In this document: one piece after another, positions 42,954-45,616 of the stretch
How the letters are laid out: every line of letters starts with the position of its first letter
Numbering within the stretch: position 1 is the stretch's first letter
Virus record (IMG/VR): IMGVR_UViG_3300048592_000115
Location: 1-45,616 of that record
Direction: 5' to 3' (one strand)
DNA: 45,616 nucleotides
From: a virus
Translations under genes and position numbers: made by a program
The notes under the pieces: model-generated
Told to the model about the DNA's origin: nothing
Database searches by the model: none
What the model saw: only the letters and a program-made list of their open reading frames with translations

Positions 42954-43202
42954 CTACAAAAATAAATTAGCTTGCTCCTTTTGAGCTTTAACCTCATCTG
43001 TGTAATACTCATCTTCCAACTCTTGAGCTATCTTTTCTAAATCACTTTCTCCAAAATGAGAAAAGAAACTTTGATAACCTGTTGGACTGATAGTATCACC
43101 CCAGAAAGCTGCGTGATCTATTACACCACCGTACAAATCCGAATCATATTCTATTCTTACTGCCTTTCCACTTCTCAATACAAAGTGAAACTCTTTCATC
43201 AA
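42954..43202 (-). CDS. Small acidic protein, 82 aa
   Basis: Beta-rich start (EFHFVLRSGKAVRIEYD) and helical acidic end. It overlaps the upstream stop by four bases (ATGA). No family recognised. Confidence 0.6.
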   Translation of the reverse strand: MMKEFHFVLRSGKAVRIEYDSDLYGGVIDHAAFWGDTISPTGYQSFFSHFGESDLEKIAQELEDEYYTDEVKAQKEQANLFL

Positions 43203-43414
43203 TAATCCTCTGGTAACATAGCTGTATAATCTCCAGTTTCATTCCTGGCTACAAAGATTTTGAACGGCTTATCTAGAACAAAGAACTCTTTATCATCTCC
43301 GCCATCTGTAGTATGGTCTGGTAATCTCGATAACTTATCGAAATAAGCACTTAAAAACATTGTATGGTCTAACTCATTGGTTAGTTTGCTTTGTAAATTG
43401 CTTGTTATGTACAT
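43199..43414 (-). CDS. Small hypothetical protein, 71 aa
   Basis: Contains FFVLDKPFKIFVARNETGDYTAMLPEDY, a beta hairpin-like end. Coupled to the following gene. Function unknown. Confidence 0.6.
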   Translation of the reverse strand: MYITSNLQSKLTNELDHTMFLSAYFDKLSRLPDHTTDGGDDKEFFVLDKPFKIFVARNETGDYTAMLPEDY

Positions 43415-43439
43415 CTTTCTTAATGCTAAAAGTTAAAAA

Positions 43440-43739
43440 TTATTCCCAATTCTCATCATCTTCCATAAACTCGTTCCTTCTGATTTTGTTAGCTGTATCA
43501 CTAACTGCTGTTATATATTCTCTTTGCTTATCTGAATATTTATTCCACCAATTAGCTAATAGCTTTTCCAATTCTTCTAAAAACTCTAGCCTTGAAGCCT
43601 CCGTATCATCATCAAATTCTATTGGTTCCTTAAAAAAGAACCCTACCTGTAATGGTCTATTATCTGATTCACCTACGGATCTATCTCCAAGCTCCCAAAC
43701 TGTAAACCTTTCTATATAAGGGAATGTTTCTTTTTCCAT
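43440..43739 (-). CDS. Acidic hypothetical protein, 99 aa
   Basis: Strand-rich N-terminus followed by a long helix (RLEFLEELEKLLANWWNKYSDKQREYITAV) and an acidic tail. Function unknown. Confidence 0.6.
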   Translation of the reverse strand: MEKETFPYIERFTVWELGDRSVGESDNRPLQVGFFFKEPIEFDDDTEASRLEFLEELEKLLANWWNKYSDKQREYITAVSDTANKIRRNEFMEDDENWE

Positions 43740-43744
43740 CCTTG

Positions 43745-43843
43745 TTAAATAAAAAGTAATTTACACATAAACAACACTAAAAATAGTGCCATTATCAGTA
43801 CTGGAACTAAACATCCAGCACCAAAAATCATAATGTTCTTCAT
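43745..43843 (-). CDS. Tiny membrane peptide, 32 aa
   Basis: One hydrophobic helix (MIFGAGCLVPVLIMALFLVLFMC) over nearly its full length. It fits exactly between two genes and ends five bases before the next ATG. Translation is plausible but unproven. Confidence 0.45.
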   Translation of the reverse strand: MKNIMIFGAGCLVPVLIMALFLVLFMCKLLFI

Positions 43844-43846
43844 AAC

Positions 43847-44122
43847 TTAAACATAATAATTATTATCATCATCATCCACTTCACTGCGTGGATCTTGAAC
43901 TTCATAATATCCACATCTGGGACACTCTAAAGCATATTCTGAATCGGTAAATACCTCTACTAATTCCTGAACTGTTTGTTCCTCTTTACATTTAGGACAA
44001 TTCAAAGTATCGTTTGGAGGTATTAAACCCATCTCGTCACCGTCTACCCATAGCTCACTTGAATTAAGCTTCGCTATTAAATAAACATCACTAACTTTAA
44101 TTTCTTTATCTATTCTTAACAT
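43847..44122 (-). CDS. Zinc-ribbon protein, 91 aa
   Basis: CPKCKEEQ at about 38-45 and CPRCGYYEV at about 67-75 form a C-terminal zinc ribbon; the end is very acidic (SEVDDDDNNYYV). Function unknown. Confidence 0.65.
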   Translation of the reverse strand: MLRIDKEIKVSDVYLIAKLNSSELWVDGDEMGLIPPNDTLNCPKCKEEQTVQELVEVFTDSEYALECPRCGYYEVQDPRSEVDDDDNNYYV

Positions 44123-44144
44123 AGCAGTAATTTAATAATTAAAA

Positions 44145-44441
44145 TTATTCTCCCTTTTCTCTAGCTTCATTTTTCTTTAATATCTCCTCAATTGACTTAT
44201 CCCAATCTTCTTTTGTTTCCCACTTCTCAATTACTGCATAATCTAAATGCAATTGAGCATCACTAAAGTGTATTAAAGCTCCCTGTTTACAAGCCTTTTC
44301 TACTCTGTCTAGATCTTCTAAGAATCTAAACTCTAAAATCTTATCGTCATTAATTCTCATATGTACTTCCATATACCACTCTGTTAATTGAGCTTTAACT
44401 ACTTTTCCTAAACCTGAAAAGAAATGATATGGTTTATTCAT
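44145..44441 (-). CDS. Hypothetical protein, 98 aa
   Basis: I chose the ATG at 44441 (MNKPYHFFSGLG) because it overlaps the stop of the 43-residue gene; an ATG at 44468 lies deep in that gene. The fold looks like a small beta-alpha domain (VVKAQLTEWYMEVHMRINDDKILEFRFLEDLDRVEKAC). Function unknown. Confidence 0.6.
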   Translation of the reverse strand: MNKPYHFFSGLGKVVKAQLTEWYMEVHMRINDDKILEFRFLEDLDRVEKACKQGALIHFSDAQLHLDYAVIEKWETKEDWDKSIEEILKKNEAREKGE

Positions 44442-44562
44442 CGCTATCTTTGTAAAAATTAAAATCATTTAGCTGCTCGGCCTCTATCTCCTGCCGATAT
44501 AACTCTTGGAGAAATTCAAATTTCTCTTCCTGAGTCATAGACTCGATATCTTCCTCATCCAT
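44434..44562 (-). CDS. Small acidic protein, 43 aa
   Basis: MDEEDIESMTQEEKFEFLQEL begins a highly acidic helical peptide. It is the first gene after the 44.68-kb promoter and the 44.6-kb leader hairpin, and its stop overlaps the next start, which supports reality despite the size. Confidence 0.6.
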   Translation of the reverse strand: MDEEDIESMTQEEKFEFLQELYRQEIEAEQLNDFNFYKDSDE

Positions 44563-44589
44563 ATTTTGTAGGGATAAAAAATAAAATAA

Positions 44590-44630
44590 TTACAAACAAG
44601 ATAGCAAAGCAAAGCTTTGCGTATTCGGGA
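44590..44630 (-). promoter_or_regulatory. Leader hairpin element, type B copy 3
   Basis: GCAAAGC (44604-44610), AAA loop, GCTTTGC (44614-44620), with the flanks ATAG and GTATTC common to the copies at 40.79 and 41.34 kb. The stem sequence differs entirely but pairs fully. Confidence 0.65.
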
Positions 44631-44673
44631 ATTCTTAATACAGTTCTTATGATTGATTGGTTAATATAGGAAG

Positions 44674-44703
44674 ATTATATATCAACAATTGATATATTGT
44701 CTA
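44674..44703 (-). promoter_or_regulatory. Promoter with palindromic operator in the spacer
   Basis: TAGACA (44703-44698), an 18-base spacer and TATAAT (44679-44674). A perfect inverted repeat ATATATCAA-CAA-TTGATATAT (44677-44697) fills the spacer. It would drive the 43-residue gene and those below it. Confidence 0.6.
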
Positions 44704-44722
44704 TCGAAATTATGCCGAAAAC

Positions 44723-44935
44723 TTAAACGAGGATTCTCTTTTTGAAGCGTTTCATTTTCTCCTGGGCTCTAATCTTTTCTGTCCAGCCGATAGCTGTTAC
44801 ATACTTGATCCCAGTACCCTTGATACATTGTCTGAGGTTTGCCACCTTTTCTTCAGCCATATCTAGCCTGTAATTTATCATCTTTCTGATTCTACTTTTT
44901 ACAAGAGATACATTTGGCCCTGTTAGTTTCTTCAT
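44723..44935 (-). CDS. Small basic protein, 70 aa
   Basis: Very basic (SLVKSRIRKMINYRLDMAEEKVANLRQCIKGTG, then KIRAQEKMKRFKKRILV), possibly nucleic-acid binding. Its start overlaps the nuclease stop by four bases (ATGA), so it is probably a partner expressed with the nuclease. Confidence 0.65.
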   Translation of the reverse strand: MKKLTGPNVSLVKSRIRKMINYRLDMAEEKVANLRQCIKGTGIKYVTAIGWTEKIRAQEKMKRFKKRILV

Positions 44936-45516
44936 AGCATTTCTAAATAACGGTTTAAATATTTAAGATGATTAATAATATCATTAGCCATTTCTTCTAA
45001 TCTATACTCCCAATCACTAGCATACTTAGACCTTTCATATTCTTTAACTCGTTTCAAAACTACACCTTTAATGGATTCCCCTTCCCAAATACTGTCTATC
45101 TCTGCAAGCAATCCTTTGTTACACTTATCACCAATAGTCCACATATACAATTGCAACTGCTGTTCATAGCCATTACTGTGACCGGTCTTCCAATCTAATA
45201 CTAAACTACTATCGTAAAGGTCTGGTCGTGCTACTATTATATGACTCTCCCTTTCTATCTCTATTGTCTTTTCCTGCTTATACCTTTTCTTTGTTAAGTA
45301 TTTAGCAATCCCATCCACCGACTGCCAACCATTATCTTCTATCCAGGTATGTACGATTTGACCGTCTACTTGTTTTTGAGTGCCAGCAGTCTTAATATCG
45401 GTAAGGTATTGCCATACTGCCAGCCAATCTTTCTTAACCCAAAGCTTATACAAAGACCAAGAGGAACGAATTTTAGGATATATCCTTCTATACTCTTTGT
45501 ATTTCTCTAAGTTCAT
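44932..45516 (-). CDS. RecB/Cas4-type PD-(D/E)XK nuclease, about 194 aa
   Basis: Numbering from the alternative upstream ATG at 45534: motif I is G58...H62...E66 (VDGQIVHTWIE), then RPDL with D105, the core LVLDWKTG with D114 and K116, and motif III YEQQLQLYMW (123-132). This is the Cas4/RecB exonuclease arrangement; no C-terminal Fe-S cysteine cluster is apparent. It would process DNA ends in recombination. The ATG at 45516 follows AAGAAGA; either start overlaps the 120-residue gene on the closed circle. Confidence 0.85.
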   Translation of the reverse strand: MNLEKYKEYRRIYPKIRSSWSLYKLWVKKDWLAVWQYLTDIKTAGTQKQVDGQIVHTWIEDNGWQSVDGIAKYLTKKRYKQEKTIEIERESHIIVARPDLYDSSLVLDWKTGHSNGYEQQLQLYMWTIGDKCNKGLLAEIDSIWEGESIKGVVLKRVKEYERSKYASDWEYRLEEMANDIINHLKYLNRYLEML

Positions 45517-45598
45517 TCTTCTTTTTATAAGCAATTAGCTTTTCTGTAATCTTAGCATTATTAAATTTAATGCCAGCCCTAATAGCCTTTTTTAAAAG
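45473..45598. repeat. Right copy of 126-bp terminal direct repeat
   Basis: Exactly identical to 1-126. After 45598 the sequence departs from 127 onwards by transitions only, over the last 18 bases. Confidence 0.9.
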
Positions 45599-45616
45599 CT
45601 TTTTATTTAAAGCTAC
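45488..45616 (-). CDS. Partial second copy (variant allele) of the 120-aa protein
   Basis: The last 42 codons and stop of the gene seen complete at 16-378, cut by the window edge. The end is identical, but the first visible codons differ (VALNKK here, IALDRG in the complete copy). Conservative changes and transitions only suggest an allele from a related phage strain. Confidence 0.75.
   Translation of the reverse strand, partial: VALNKKLLKKAIRAGIKFNNAKITEKLIAYKKKNELREIQRV

Overview
The window is essentially one complete genome of a tailed double-stranded DNA phage (Caudoviricetes). It is AT-rich, compact, and every convincing gene lies on the minus strand. Bases 1-126 recur exactly at 45473-45598, so the map closes into a circle of about 45,472 bp (a circular or circularly permuted genome). 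The 18 bases after the second copy differ only by transitions and a few conservative codons, which looks like strain variation in the source population. A P22-type portal, a two-subunit terminase, large ejection-type proteins, and the lack of any recognisable tape measure, tail tube or sheath suggest a podovirus-like virion. The host is not identified. Most starts lack a Shine-Dalgarno sequence and sit behind A/T-rich leaders, as in Bacteroidota and some other non-SD lineages, while TTGACA-type promoters are also visible. TGA is used as a stop.

Read along the minus strand on the circle, the early half runs from about 5.3 kb down through base 1 and on from 45.6 kb to 39.7 kb. It begins with an extended -10 promoter near 5.29 kb, a zinc-ribbon protein and a NinG-like recombination nuclease. 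A run of very small genes follows (zinc ribbons, single-span membrane proteins, unknowns). Then come a phage ssDNA-binding-like protein, a RecB/Cas4-type nuclease, more small genes and two OB-fold SSBs. It ends at a strong intrinsic terminator at 39.71-39.74 kb. No polymerase, helicase, primase, integrase or recognisable lysogeny repressor is visible, so replication probably depends on the host.

The late half runs from 39.37 kb down to 5.56 kb. It is headed by a TTGACA-N17-TATATT promoter overlapped by three 11-bp palindromes (AGGTGTTACCT). The first gene encodes a ribbon-helix-helix protein and carries seven more copies of the same palindrome in its coding sequence. A second RHH protein, both terminase subunits, portal, scaffold-like protein, decoration protein and major capsid protein follow. 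Next are a receptor-binding cassette (a 1,103-residue collagen-like fibre with two chitin-binding-like modules, a C1q-like protein and a stand-alone copy of the fibre tip domain), two small membrane proteins, an HNH homing endonuclease, a methyltransferase and a GT4 glycosyltransferase. After that come ejection/virion proteins, including one of 1,417 residues, beta-propeller/Fn3 tail proteins, a tail-collar fibre, an M23-like lysin, a holin-like protein and a calcineurin-like phosphoesterase.

Between the end of the late operon and the start of the early operon (5.26-5.56 kb) lie a perfect homopurine/homopyrimidine mirror repeat, a possible plus-strand promoter and two operator-like inverted repeats. 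The most unusual features of the genome are the RHH operator array, the mirror repeat, a 26-unit degenerate hexamer tract at 2.26-2.42 kb, and families of repeated gene-junction leaders, some with covarying hairpins.
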